Source: Nematostella vectensis (Eukaryota; Cnidaria; Anthozoa; Actiniaria; Edwardsiidae). From it: 60,000 bases of DNA. Shown piece after piece: positions 1 through 14,100 of this stretch; the first letter of the stretch is position 1; every line of letters starts with the position of its first letter. The position numbers and the translations under genes are program-made. The stretch spans positions 17,586,471 through 17,646,470 of the forward strand of contig NC_064037.1 of the NCBI RefSeq assembly GCF_932526225.1. The letters are read 5' to 3'. The notes below the pieces were generated by a model that saw only the letters and a program-made list of their open reading frames with translations, searched no databases and was not told the DNA's origin.

Positions 1-1690
1 CAGGGCACTAGACTATCCTGACAGACGATCAGGGCACTAGACTATCCTGACAGACGACCAAGCCACTAGACTATCCTGACAGACGATCAGGCCACTAGAC
101 TATCGTAGACAGACGATCAAGCCACTAGACTAACGTGACAGACGATCAAGCCACTAGACTATCCTGACAGACGATCAAGCCACTAGACTATCCTGACAGA
201 CGATCAAGCCACTAGACTATCCTGACAGACGATCAAGCCACTAGACTATCGTAGACAGACGATCAAGCCACTAGACTATCGTAGACAGACGATCAAGGCA
301 CTAGACTATCGTAGACAGACGATCAAGCCACTAGACTATCGTAGACAGACGACCAAGCCACTAGACTATCGTAGACAGACGATCAAGCCACTAGACTATC
401 ACATTCGTAGACAGACGACCAAGCCACTAGACTATCGTAGACAGACGACCAAGCCACTAGACTATCGTAGACAGACGATCAAGCCACTAGACTATCACAT
501 TCGTAGACAGACGACCAAGCCACTAGACTATCGTAGACAGACGATCAAGCCACTAGACTATCCTGACAGACGATCAGGGCACTAGACTATCCTGACAGAC
601 GATCAAGCCACTAGACTATCCTGACAGACGATCAAGCCACTAGACTATCCTGACAGACGATCAGGGCACTAGACTATCCTGACAGACGATCAGGGCACTA
701 GACTATCCTGACAGACGATCAAGCCACTAGACTATCCTGACAGACGATCAGGGCACTAGACTATCCTGACAGACGATCAGGGCACTAGACTATCCTGACA
801 GACGATCAGGGCACTAGACTATCCTGACAGACGATCAGGGCACTAGACTATCGTAGACAGACGATCAAGCCACTAGACTATCCTGACAGACGATCAAGCC
901 ACTAGACTATCCTGACAGACGACCAAGCCACTAGACTATCCTGACAGACGATCAGGGCACTAGACTATCCTGACAGACGATCAGGACACTAGACTATCGT
1001 AGACAGACGATCAAGCCACTAGACTATCCTGACAGACGACCAAGCCACTAGACTATCCTGACAGACGACCAAGCCACTAGACTATCCTGACAGACGATCA
1101 GGGCACTAGACTATCCTGACAGACGATCAGGGCACTAGACTATCGTAGACAGACGATCAAGCCACTAGACTATCCTGACAGACGATCAAGCCACTAGACT
1201 ATCCTGACAGACGATCAAGCCACTAGACTATCCTGACAGACGATCAAGCCACTAGACTATCCTGACAGACGATCAAGCCACTAGACTATCCTGACAGACG
1301 ATCAGGGCACTAGACTATCCTGACAGACGATCAGGCCACTAGACTATCCTGACAGACGATCAAGCCACTAGACTATCCTGACAGACGATCAGGGCACTAG
1401 ACTATCCTGACAGACGATCAGGGCACTAGACTATCGTAGACAGACGATCAAGCCACTAGACTATCCTGACAGACGATCAAGCCACTAGACTATCCTGACA
1501 GACGATCAAGCCACTAGACTATCCTGACAGACGACCAAGCCACTAGACTATCCTGACAGACGATCAAGCCACTAGACTATCCTGACAGACGATCAGGGCA
1601 CTAGACTATCCTGACAGACGATCAGGCCACTAGACTATCCTGACAGACGATCAAGCCACTAGACTATCGTAAAAAAGACGATCAAGCCAC
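1..1690. repeat. 29-bp minisatellite array, cut by the window edge
   Basis: About 57 tandem copies of a 29-bp unit built round CACTAGACTATCCTGACAGA. A 30-bp variant carries CGTAGACAGAC, and two longer variants have ACATTC inserted. GGGCACT and AAGCCACT unit types alternate in blocks, which points to block duplication rather than copy-by-copy drift. The array lies downstream of the exon 7 donor of the AUTS2-like gene, so it is presumably intronic. The copies touch each other with no spacers. Confidence 0.95.
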
Positions 1691-1976
1691 CAGGCTTTCA
1701 TGCCCTTGCTTCAAAGGGACGGGACTATAATGAAATTTTATACAATAATAATGTGTCGTGCGAAAAGCCTTTTGAGACCATGTCAAATTCTAGTCTAGGA
1801 TGCCCAAAGAGAACGTGAACGCTGACAGAGTCAAGGATGCCCAAATATGGGCACCTAGACAAAAAAACCCTCGGAGCAAAGGCGAGAACTATAACTAACT
1901 CACGTCGGAGCAGGGTATCGAAGCAACAATCACGTGATTGACCTATTTTACCATATCAGTTTCGTGATCGACTTAC
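1691..1976. other. Start of intron 7 of the AUTS2-like gene
   Basis: This stretch lies between the 29-bp array and the exon 7 donor at 1976-1975 (minus strand). It holds no recognisable gene or repeat. Confidence 0.4.
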
Positions 1977-2191
1977 GTGAATAAGCGAACTCGGGTCCAT
2001 GTTGGTGGGGAAGTGGTCCGCCGACCGCATGGAATGAGGGGAAATGTGGGAACAGGTTGGGCGGGTGGCCGAACGAGGGCGTTAGGGGGTGAGACGTGGA
2101 GGTCGAGGTGGCGGCAAAGGAGAGGGCGAGGCTGGACGACGCTGAGGTCGCCGTGGAACTGACACGAGCGAACGACGCCACAGCAGCAGAG
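1977..2191 (-). CDS. AUTS2-like gene, exon 7 (Ser/Ala then Pro/His-rich)
   Basis: The acceptor is AACTTTGCAG just before 2191 and the donor is GTAAGT at 1976-1971. The exon is 215 nt, entering with one base that completes an AGC serine codon begun in exon 6, and leaving in phase 1. It encodes a Ser/Ala/Thr-rich stretch and then PSFGHPPNLFPHFPSFHAVG followed by PLPHQHGPEFAYS. This resembles the Pro/His-rich middle of AUTS2. GC content is far above the flanking introns. Reading from a GTG or from ATG codons in other frames gives only shadows of this exon. Confidence 0.72.
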
Positions 2192-5100
2192 CTGCAAAGT
2201 TAAGAGTCAAACAAAACGTGTTTTTCTAGCGTGCATATCGTGCTGCTTAAAGTCCCTTATTTGGCGTTAAAATAACAAGAGGGCAACAGGCCACACAGTC
2301 CGCATTTTTAGAGCTTTTCTTTTACTTGGAAAGGCTAGAGACTTTTGAAATCCTTTCTCTATAAACGGTATCCTTTGGAATGGCCGGAAAACCGGCAGGA
2401 AATGTAACTTATGTGAAACCTATAAAAATAGGTGAAGACGATTTAAAACATGCTTTACAAATGCTCAGTGTAAATGAAAATCAGAACATGTGTACCATAA
2501 TACACGTGTGTTAGCTAATGGCATAGGGAATCAGAACATATGAACCATATTACGCGGGTGTTAGCAGTTGGCATAGAGAATGAGAACATGTGTACCATAA
2601 TACACGTGTGTTAGCAAATGGCATAGCGAACGAGAACATGTGTACCATAATACACGTGTGTTAGCAGTTGGAAAAGCGAATGAGAACATGTGTACCATAA
2701 TACACGTGTGTTAGCAAATGGCATAGCGAATGAGAACCTGTGTACCATAATACACATGTGTTAGCAGTTGGCACAGAGAATGAGAACATGTGTACCATAT
2801 TACGTGGGTGTTAGCAAATGGCATAGCGAATGAGAACATGTGTACCATAATACACGTGTGTTAGCAGTTGGCATAGCGAATGAGAACATGTGTACCATAA
2901 TACACATGTGTTAGCAGTTGGCATAGAGAATGAGAACATGTGTACCATAATACACGTGTGTTAGCAAATGGCATAGCGAATGAGAACATGTGTACCATAA
3001 TACACGTGTGTTAGCAAATGGCATAGCGAATCAGAACATGTGTACCATAATACACATGTGTTAGCAGTTGGCATAGCGAATGAGAACATGTGTACCATAA
3101 TACACATGTGTTAGCAGTTGGCATAGCGAATGAGAACATGTGTACCATAATACACGTGTGTTAGCAAATGGCATAGCGAACGAGAACATGTGTACCATAA
3201 TACACGTGTGTTAGCAGTTGGAAAAGCGAATGAGAACATGTGTACCATAATACACGTGTGTTAGCAAATGGCATAGCGAATGAGAACATGTGTACCATAA
3301 TACACATGTGTTAGCAGTTGGCACAGAGAATGAGAACATGTGTACCATATTACGTGGGTGTTAGCAAATGGCATAGCGAATGAGAACATGTGTACCATAA
3401 TACACGTGTGTTAGCAAATGGCATAGCGAATCAGAACATGTGTACCATAATACACATGTGTTAGCAGTTGGCATAGCGAATGAGAACATGTGTACCATAA
3501 TACACATGTGTTAGCAGTTGGCATAGCGAATGAGAACATGTGTACCATAATACACGTGTGTTAGCAAATGGCATAGCGAACGAGAACATGTGTACCATAA
3601 TACACGTGTGTTAGCAGTTGGAAAAGCGAATGAGAACATGTGTACCATAATACACGTGTGTTAGCAAATGGCATAGCGAATGAGAACATGTGTACCATAA
3701 TACACATGTGTTAGCAGTTGGCACAGAGAATGAGAACATGTGTACCATATTACGTGGGTGTTAGCAAATGGCATAGCGAATGAGAACATGTGTACCATAA
3801 TACACGTGTGTTAGCAGTTGGCATAGCGAATGAGAACATGTGTACCATAATACACATGTGTTAGCAGTTGGCATAGAGAATGAGAACATGTGTACCATAA
3901 TACACGTGTGTTAGCAAATGGCATAGCGAATGAGAACATGTGTACCATAATACACGTGTGTTAGCAAATGGCATAGCGAACGAGAACATGTGTACCATAA
4001 TACACATGTGTTAGCAGTTGGCATAGCGAATGAGAACATGTGTACCATAATACACATGTGTTAGCAGTTGGCATAGCGAATGAGAACATGTGTACCATAA
4101 TACACATGTGTTAGCAAATGGCATAGCGAACGAGAACATGTGTACCATAATACATGTGTGTTAGCAGTTGGAAAAGCGAATGAGAACATGTGTACCATAA
4201 TACACGTGTGTTAGCAAATGGCATAGCGAATGAGAACATGTGTACCATAATACACATGTGTTAGCAGTTGGCATAGAGAATGAGAACATGTGTTCCACAT
4301 TACGTGGGTGTTAGCAAATGGCATAGCGAATGAGAACATGTGTACCATAATACACGTGTGTTAGCAGTTGGCATAGCGAATGAGAACATGTGTACCATAA
4401 TACACATGTGTTAGCAGTTGGCATAGAGAATGAGAACATGTGTACCATAATACACGTGTGTTAGCAAATGGCATAGCGAATGAGAACATGTGTACCATAA
4501 TACACGTGTGTTAGCAAATGGCATAGCGAATCAGAACATGTGTACCATAATACACATGTGTTAGCAGTTGGCATAGCGAATGAGAACATGTGTACCATAA
4601 TACACATGTGTTAGCAGTTGGCATAGCGAATCAGAACATGTGTACCATAATACACATGTGTTAGCAGTTGGCATAGCGAATGAGAACATGTGTACCATAA
4701 TACACGTGTGTTAGCAGTTGGCATAGCGAATGAGAACATGTGTACCATAATACATGTGTGTTAGCAGTTGGCATAGCGAACGAGAACATGTGTACCATAA
4801 TACACGTGTGTTAGCAAATGGCATAGCGAACGAGAACATGTGTATAATAATACACGTGTGTTAGCAGTTGGCATAGCGAATGAGAACATGTGTACCATAA
4901 TACACGTGTGTTAGAGGTTGGCATAGCGAATGAGAACATGTGTACCATAATACACGTGTGTTAGCAGTTGGCATAGCGAATGAGAACATGTGTACCATAA
5001 TACACGTGTGTTAGCAGTTGGCATAGCGAATGAGAACATGTGTACCATAATACACGTGTGTTAGCAAATGGGATAGCGAATCAGAACATTTGAACCATAA

Positions 5101-8100
5101 TACACGTGTGTTAGCAGTTGGCATAGCGAATCAGAACATGTGTACCTTAATACACGGGTGTTAGCAAATGGCATAGCGAATCAGAACATTTGTACCATAA
5201 TACACATGTGTTAGCAGTTGGCATAGCGAATGAGAACGTGTGTACCAAAAGCATACAGATATCTTGGCCAGTTATAGCTCGATACTGTACATACCTTGGC
5301 CAGTCAGAAGGCTTGGATACGTTTGTGTCTGTCTCCTTGTCCCTGAGAGTGCTCACTTCACTTAGCGCCAGTCGCTCGTTGCTGCTAAATGGCGCCGTGG
5401 CTGTGAAAAGTGACAAGATTTAGAACAGTGGCGGGAACTGCCGGTAAGAGCCAAATGAATAGCAACTTGATAAAAGAGAATGAAGGAGGAATGACCTGTT
5501 TAAGCCGAATGAATAGCGGTAGAAAGCATCGATGGTGAATACCAACAGATAGTGGTAGAAGGCATCGATGGTGAATACCAACAAACAGTGGTAGAAAGCA
5601 TCGATGGTGAATATAAACAGAAAGCGGTAGAAAGCATCGATGGTGAATACCAACAGATAGCGGTAGATAGTATCGATGGTATACTAACAAATAGCGGTAG
5701 AAAGCATAAATGGTGAATACCAACAAATAGCGGTAGAAAGCATAAATGGTTAATACCAACAGATAGCGGTAGAAAGCATAAATGGTGAATACCAACAGAT
5801 AGCGGTAGAAAGCATAAATGGTGAATACCAACAAATAGCGGTAGAAAGCATAAATGGTTAATACTAACAAATAGCGGTAGAAAGCATAAATGGTTAATAC
5901 CAACAGATAGCGGTAGAAAGCATAAATGGTGAATACCAACAGATAGCGGTAGAAAAGAAGGATGATGATGGAAGGGGATTACTGACCAACAGACACGAAT
6001 CTCTTGCGGCAGTCTCCTGCGGCCGCGAACAACACGGAGGTCTGCATTATCAACGATTCTAAAAGCTAAGAAAAGTTGTCGCCCATGAAGTCAAGATGTT
6101 GTCGTGGCGGCACGACGTCTCCAGAGAAATGAGAAAATAAAGTGCGCGCGTCGTTCTAATGAGTTATTTTCTTTCAAGCCTGCTTTCATCCGGTTTTCGG
6201 CAACATTCCGCTAGCGGTTAGCCGAGCATCTGGTGCGCGACATGTGATGTGTGACGCCAGAAGCGTGACATTTAGTGCGCTATAACATCTGAGACTGTGG
6301 ATTAAAGCTTAATACTAGCATAAGCGCGAACACAACACTTGTACGTGAGAAGAGATTTCGTGGTTAAGTGAAAGCGAGGTATTTGTTGTGTGTGCTGTTT
6401 TTGCCGTGTTTTCATCTCACAAGATTTTCATCTTCAATTAAAAAAACTACCAATTGTTTTCTGTACGTTTGTTTATTCCTTTTTATATATCTTTCTGTTC
6501 TACGCCTGAAATAGCTAAACAGCACACAACAGAAGGGGTTTTTTTACGATGTGCATGTCATCTCCTCGCGAGTATATGCTTTTTTATTACTCGTCTGGTG
6601 CTTCCGCTACTTGCCGCGGTAGAAAGACTAGGTTTACTGAGCCCAACCCGCGCCAGATCACTTGCATCAACCCTGGCTACGCGATGAAAGAGTTTAGATA
6701 AGTTCTCCTCTCGGATTCCAAGAAAAATAAAAGATGTAGCATTCTTTTAGGGTTCAAACAACAGAATATAGCTATTTTTTTTAGAATCAGTTATTAACAG
6801 TATGATAAAGCTCAGCAATCATTCCTCAAATACTAGACACACACCGATGTGTTAAATTATATGGAAAATTCAGTTTCCGTCTTGGAAGTCTTTTTACTAA
6901 ATTTAAAAAGACCCGCAAAGGAGCAGTTAACTTCACGGCGGGGGTCGTAGGTGTTTTTTATTACACCAAACTAATTCTCTTAAAGCCGTCATCAGTCACT
7001 GCCCTTAACTTAATTAATCTTTTTCAGAGTTTCAGATGTTAATAAATACAAGAAAATCGACCTGTTCAAATAAATTTCGATGGGTGTAAATGCGAGTTTT
7101 GTTTGAAGTTAAGAAATTAAGAGACAGAAATCAACTTTGAGGTGTACGCCGGCAATTCGGTCTCGACGGCTTAGAACAGTTAGGAAGGCGGTAGATTGTT
7201 TGAGTTTCAATAAAGGCAAGGTGTTCACAACCGTATTCCATATATGCAGTGTGCACTAGGCAGTGAAAGACACGAGTGCGTGCTGCGAGAACGCCAAAAA
7301 AACATTCCACACAGAACATTTAAGAAAACACAATAAAGACATGAGCTAAGCGCAGCCATCGCTTACGGCAGCTTGGCAGTGTGAAGTCAAAATTAAACAA
7401 AGTGAAGTAAAACACATGAAACAGGCCGGCGGACCCCTGCCAAGTGGGTCTATGGAGGGAAATGAAGCCGCTAAAGCCGAGCCGGTGATATCATAAAAAC
7501 ATGCAATAAAGCCGGCAAAGATACAAACTATAAACAGCGCATATAATGCCAGGACTCCAATAGATAGGCAAAACGCGGATTGTAGAATGCGAGTGAGCAA
7601 TATTTGCCCTTAAATAGAGGATCAGACTGTCACGCAACATTCCCAACACAAGTCAGACTGTCACGCAACATTTGCAACACAAGTCAGACAGTCACTCAAC
7701 ATTCCCAACACAATTCAGACTGTCACGCAACATTTGCAACACAAGTCAGACTGTCACGCAACATTCCCAACACAAGTCAGATCAGTATACGATCATGGGG
7801 CAGAAGAGGAATATAGATAGTTCATCACGAGGAATTTATGATAGGACGCCACACCTAATCTATTTACTTGCAGGTATATTGAGGTGTAATTTATTATATT
7901 TTAAACAATAGAAATATAAATTTAATGAAATCATTCTGACCTAAATACCTCGCAGCTTGATTAGGAGTTTTATTATTTATACAAGTTTTATTTTCCATTC
8001 ATTGGACACGCTCTTTACTGGTACTTTCAGAACACATAGAGATAGTGGATTTAAATAATAATCACTAAACGATATGCTAAATCACGCTCAAATATTAATA

Positions 8101-11100
8101 CTTTTTACAAATTTTAATAGTTTTTTTGGCATGTCTAGTATTGAAGCGGGTATGCATATAGTAAGTAGTAGAAAATGCTTTTATACACTTTTCTCCCCTA
8201 GAATTTCTAGATTAAATATTAAAGATTTGTATAATTTATCGTAAATCACATTAAAAGAAACCCTTTATTTTATGGTAATTAAAACGATTGCCATCAGTCC
8301 AGGATGGCGGCCAATCCAAGATGGAGGGCATTGCATTCTAAAATGCCGTTATGGATAATTTACATTATGATTTATTAATGGCGAAGTAGCTCTATTGTCA
8401 TTTTTAAACCAAATCTTATTGTTGGAAACAAACAGCTTATCTTATAAGTTTATTCGAGCCATGGGTTGAATGGATTGCCATCGAACTTGCACACGACAAG
8501 GGGTGACGAGATGCCATCGAACTTGCACACGACAAGGGGTGACGAGATGCCATCGGACTTGCACACGACAAGGGATGACGGGATGCCATCAGACTCGCAC
8601 GCGACAAGGGATGACGGGATGCTATCAGACTCGCACGTGACAAGGGATGACGGGATGCCATCGGACTTGCACACGACAAGGGGTGACGAGATGCCATCGG
8701 ACTTGCACACAACAAGGGGTGACGGGATGCCATCGGACTTGGACATGACATGGGTGCTAACGGGATGCCATCGGACTTGCACACAACAAGGGGTGACGAG
8801 ATGCCATCGGACTTTCACACAATAAGGGGTGACGGGATGCCATCGGACTTGCACACAACAAGGGGTGACGAGATGCCATCGGACTTGCACACAACAAGGG
8901 GTGACGGGATGCCATCGAACTTGCACACGACAAGGGGTGACGAGATGCCATCGGACTTGCACACAAGAAGGGGTGACGGGATGCCATCGAGCTTGCATAC
9001 GACAAGGGGTGACGGGATGCCATCGGACTTGCACACAAAAAGGGGCGACGGGATGCCATCGGACTTGGACATGACATGGGTGCTAACGGGATGCCATCGG
9101 ACTTGCACACAACAAGGGGTGACGGGATGCCATCGGACTTGCACACAACAAGGGGTGACGGGATGCCATCGAACTTGCACACGACAAGGGGTGACGAGAT
9201 GCCATCGAACTTGCATACGACAAGGGGTGACGGGATGCCATCGGACTTGGACATGACATGGGTGCTAACGGGATGCCATCGGACTTGCACACAACAAGGG
9301 GTGACGAGATGCCATCGGACTTGCAAACAAAAGGGGTGACGAGATGCCATCGGACTTGCACACAACAAGGGGTGACGAGATGCCATCGGACTTGCACACA
9401 ACAAGGGGTGACGGGATGCCATCGAACTTGCACACGACAAGGGGTGACGAGATGCCATCGGACTTGCACACAAGAAGGGGTGACGGGATGCCATCGAGCT
9501 TGCATACGACAAGGGGTGACGGGATGCCATCGGACTTGCACACAAAAAGGGGCGACGGGATGCCATCGGACTTGGACATGACATGGGTGCTAACGGGATG
9601 CCATCGGACTTGCACACAACAAGGGGTGACGGGATGCCATCGGACTTGCACACAACAAGGGGTGACGGGATGCCATCGAACTTGCACACGACAAGGGGTG
9701 ACGAGATGCCATCGAACTTGCATACGACAAGGGGTGACGGGATGCCATCGGACTTGGACATGACATGGGTGCTAACGGGATGCCATCGGACTTGCACACA
9801 ACAAGGGGTGACGAGATGCCATCGGACTTGCAAACAAAAGGGGTGACGAGATGCCATCGGACTTGCACACAACAAGGGGTGACGGGATGCCATCGGACTT
9901 GCACACGACAAGGGGTGACGAGATGCCATCGAACTTGCACACGACAAGGGGTGACGGGATGCCATCGAACTTGCACACGACAAGGGGTGACGAGATGCCA
10001 TCGGACTTTCACACAATAAGGGGTGACGGGATGCCATAGGACTTGCACACAACAAGGGGTGACGAGATGCCATCGGACTTTCACACAATAAGGGGTGACG
10101 GGATGCCATCGGACTTGCACACGACAAGGGGTGACGGGATGCCATCGGACTTGCACACAACAAGGGGTGACGAGATGCCATCGGACTTGCACACAACAAG
10201 GGGTGACGGGATGCCATCGAGCTTGCATACGACAAGGGGTGACGGGATGCCATCGGACTTGCACACAAAAAGGGGCGACGGGATGCCATCGGACTTGGAC
10301 ATGACATGGGTGCTAACGGGATGCCATCGGACTTGCACACAACAAGGGGTGACGGGATGCCATCGGACTTGCACACAACAAGGGGTGACGGGATGCCATC
10401 GAACTTGCACACGACAAGGGGTGACGAGATGCCATCGAACTTGCATACGACAAGGGGTGACGGGATGCCATCGGACTTGGACATGACATGGGTGCTAACG
10501 GGATGCCATCGGACTTGCACACAACAAGGGGTGACGAGATGCCATCGGACTTGCACACAACAAGGGGTGACGGGATGCCATCGGACTTGCACACGACAAG
10601 GGGTGACGAGATGCCATCGAACTTGCACACGACAAGGGGTGACGGGATGCCATCGAACTTGCACACGACAAGGGGTGACGAGATGCCATCGGACTTTCAC
10701 ACAATAAGGGGTGACGGGATGCCATCGGACTTGCACACAACAAGGGGTGACGAGATGCCATCGGACTTGCACACAACAAGGGGTGACGGGATGCCATCGA
10801 ACTTGCACACGACAAGGGGTGACGGGATGCCATCGAACTTGCATACGACAAGGGGTGACGGGATGCCATCGGACTTGCACACAACAAGGGGTGACGGGAT
10901 GCCATCGGACTTGCACACGACAAGGGGTGACGGGATGCCATCGAACTTGCACACGACAAGGGGTGACGGGATGCCATCGGACTTGCACACGACAAGGGGT
11001 GACGGGATGAAATCGGACTTGCACACAACAAGGGGTGACGGGATGCCATCGGACTTGCACATGACATGGGTGCTAACGGGATGCCATCGGACTCGCACAC

Positions 11101-14100
11101 AACAAGGAGTGATGGGATGCCATCGAAGTTCAGATATCCACCTCAATATAGTGTATGTTTGTTTTTTAAACCGATGTCGCTTGAATTACTGTAATTTTAA
11201 TTTTTATGATAAAAACGCGCGTCCACTGCCGACTTATTGTTCCCTTTCAGATGGTGAAGGGAGTGCAAGACGGGCAGTGCCTGACCCCAGCAATGACCAG
11301 CGATGTAAGCAGCGCGCAAGACGTGCTGAAGCAGAGCAGCAGATATTGGTGGAGAACCTCTATTCTGTTTCTCTTTGGGAAGATGCCTGCCCTTGCCGCA
11401 TCCTCCTCCAGACAAGTGCTGGTGCGACCGAACAATATAACTACAAATAGCTCCAGGTGTGAAGGCTCCTTGTCAGGGATGCTGCCGAGTGCGACCGAAC
11501 ATTATAACTACAAATAGCTCCAGGTGTGAAGGCTCCTTGTCAGGGATGCTGCTGGTGCGACCGAACATTATAACTACAAATAGCTCCAGGTGTGAAGGCT
11601 CCTTGTCAGGGATGCTGCCGAGTGAGACCACTCAGGCGCGTCTTACAAATTTTATATTATAGAAAACTGCAAACTTTGATAAAATGTATCATTCTACGAA
11701 ATGTAATCTGTTAAGATTTAATTTTTTTATTACACCCCAATAACACTGTAAGTATACGAGATTAGGCGTGGCGTCCTAAGAAGAACTAATCACCATAAAG
11801 CAACTAAACGTTTCGCATGGCTTTAGATATGTACTCGAGTGTTGTGCGTGTTTGGTATGTATGTATATCATGTATGTCTATTCTCTAGAAGGGCTGTTAA
11901 GTAATATCAAGAAGGCGTGTCTTACGAATTGATACTATAGAGGACACTTCTTGTAATAACTGCGTGTAGTTTAGCCTGTATCGTTCCATTAATTGGTCAT
12001 TTGGTCAGCACCCCTATAAAACTGTGCGTGAGCAGTCACCGCTCACCATGTGTAGGGGAGCAGTCACGCACTCACCTTGTGAAGGGTGGCAGTCACGCAC
12101 TCACCATGTGTAGGGTGGCAGTCACGCACTCACCATGTGTAGGGTGGCAGTCACACACTCACCTTGTGTAGGTGGGGCAGGCTTGACATGTTCACCTTCA
12201 GCTTCCGAATTCTGCCAAAAAAAGGACAATACTTGTTGATCGTCTCGTCCTAGTAGTCTACCACAAAGTCAATACTACTTATTGTACTTAGGCTGCCGTC
12301 TTGTATCTTATACTGCATCTAATTGTTATTCTTTATGGAGAACCATTTTATTTTAGTGACATTGATAGTCAATCTTGGTTAAGCAGGTTATTTTGGGACA
12401 TTATAGCAGTTTCAGGTCACACGCGGCCTTCGCCGTAAAAAAAAATCTATGCCACTATTTGCTGTAGTGAGATGTCAATCAATATGCTCTTGACCAATCA
12501 CGGTCCAAAGCAAGGCCTTTCTGATAGCGTGGCGAGTACAAGTGTCAGGTTGTGCATTTTCCGCTCAATGACAGCTCTTGCCCAGCCTATGACTGTCATG
12601 TGAAAACTGCTCACAACTTCCCTAAAATGTTTCAATAGTTTGATTTTTATATTTTCATAACTTGTAAGATACTTTCATCGATGCCACGCTGTGAACAGGC
12701 GCCGCGCTGGGAAATCTTTGTCAGGTCGATATGTAATGGAACATTGAGAAATTATTTAGAGAATTAGCAAATTGAAATTTATTTCCCTGTTTGAGATTCA
12801 ATCTACCGCAACAATCCGTAGATGCTGTTCCGGCTCTCCTCTTTGGCTGACGAATAATCATAATATCTGAAACTAGAAGTCAGAATACAGTTTCGAAATA
12901 GTAAGAATGACATGTGTTGTCCATCGGCATCGAATTTAATTTATTTCGCTTTTCCTTTACTTTGATTTTCTTCTTGGTGAATCTTGAACGTCTAGTGTGT
13001 TTTCATACAAAAACAACATTTTTCTCTCGTATGAACGTTCTGGCTGTTTCATATACTGATCTGCCTTCGTGTCTCAAGGAAACAACTCTCTATCTCAAGG
13101 AGTTAGCCGATGCTTTGGCCATTTGGAACCATAAGTAAGCGGAAAATGCACGGGCTGAAACTTTTACTCGCCAAACTCGCCCCGCTATCAGAAAGGCCTT
13201 GCTTTGGGCTGTGATTGGTCAAGAGCATATTGAGTGTCATCGCAGTCAAATTGTGCCGTAGATTTTTGACGGCAAAGGCCGCGTCATCTGGAACTACTAT
13301 AAAACTCAAAATTTCTGCCTTAATAAATGACTAGGTTTTTCCTGTATCGATTTTGATAAAACTCAAATGAACTTACTCTGTCATCCTCGCTCTCGGCGTC
13401 ACACTGCAAGGGCAACACCATGCATTAGCACAAGGCCACAATTACTCCGTGCATTAGCACAAGGCCACAAGTAGTAACACCATGTATTAGCACAAGGCCA
13501 CAAATAGTAACACCATGTATTAACACAAGGCCACAAGTAGTAACACCATGTATTAGCACAAGGCCACAAGTAGTAACACCGTGCATTAGCACAAGGCCAC
13601 AAGTAGTAACACCGTGCATTAGCACAAGGCCACAAGTAGTAACACCGTGCATTAGCACAAGGCCACAAGTAGTAACACCGTGCATTAGCACAAGGCCACA
13701 AGTAGTAACACCATGTATTAGCACAAGGCCACAAGTAGTAACACCGTGCATTAGCACAAGGCCACAAGTAGTAACACCATGTATTAGCACAAGGCCACAA
13801 GTAGTAACACCGTGTATTAGCACAAGGCCACAAGTAGTAACACCGTGTATTAGCACAAGGCCACAAGTAGTAACACCATGTATTAGCACAAGGCCATAAG
13901 TAGTAACACCGTGTATTAGCACAAGGCCACAAGTAGTAACACCATGTATTAGCACAAGGCCACAAGTAGTAACACCATGTATTAGCACAAGGCCACGAGT
14001 AGTAACACCATGTATTAGCACAAGGCCGCAAGCAGTACCAGTCTAAGTACTACACGATATGCCATTCCAAAGTTTCTGATAAATGTTATACAGCTAACAC

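Noticed and set aside
1-1690. Regular 29-bp repeats resembling a CRISPR array
   Set aside because: The copies are directly adjacent with no unique spacers, and the window is animal nuclear DNA. The same holds for the other arrays with 29-36-bp periods.
8757-11060. A 767-codon open frame on the minus strand
   Set aside because: A product of the 36-bp minisatellite; several other frames over the same array are equally open.
13399-14031. A 210-codon CANTWCYYLWP repeat frame
   Set aside because: Caused by the 33-bp minisatellite period; intronic, and open in more than one frame.
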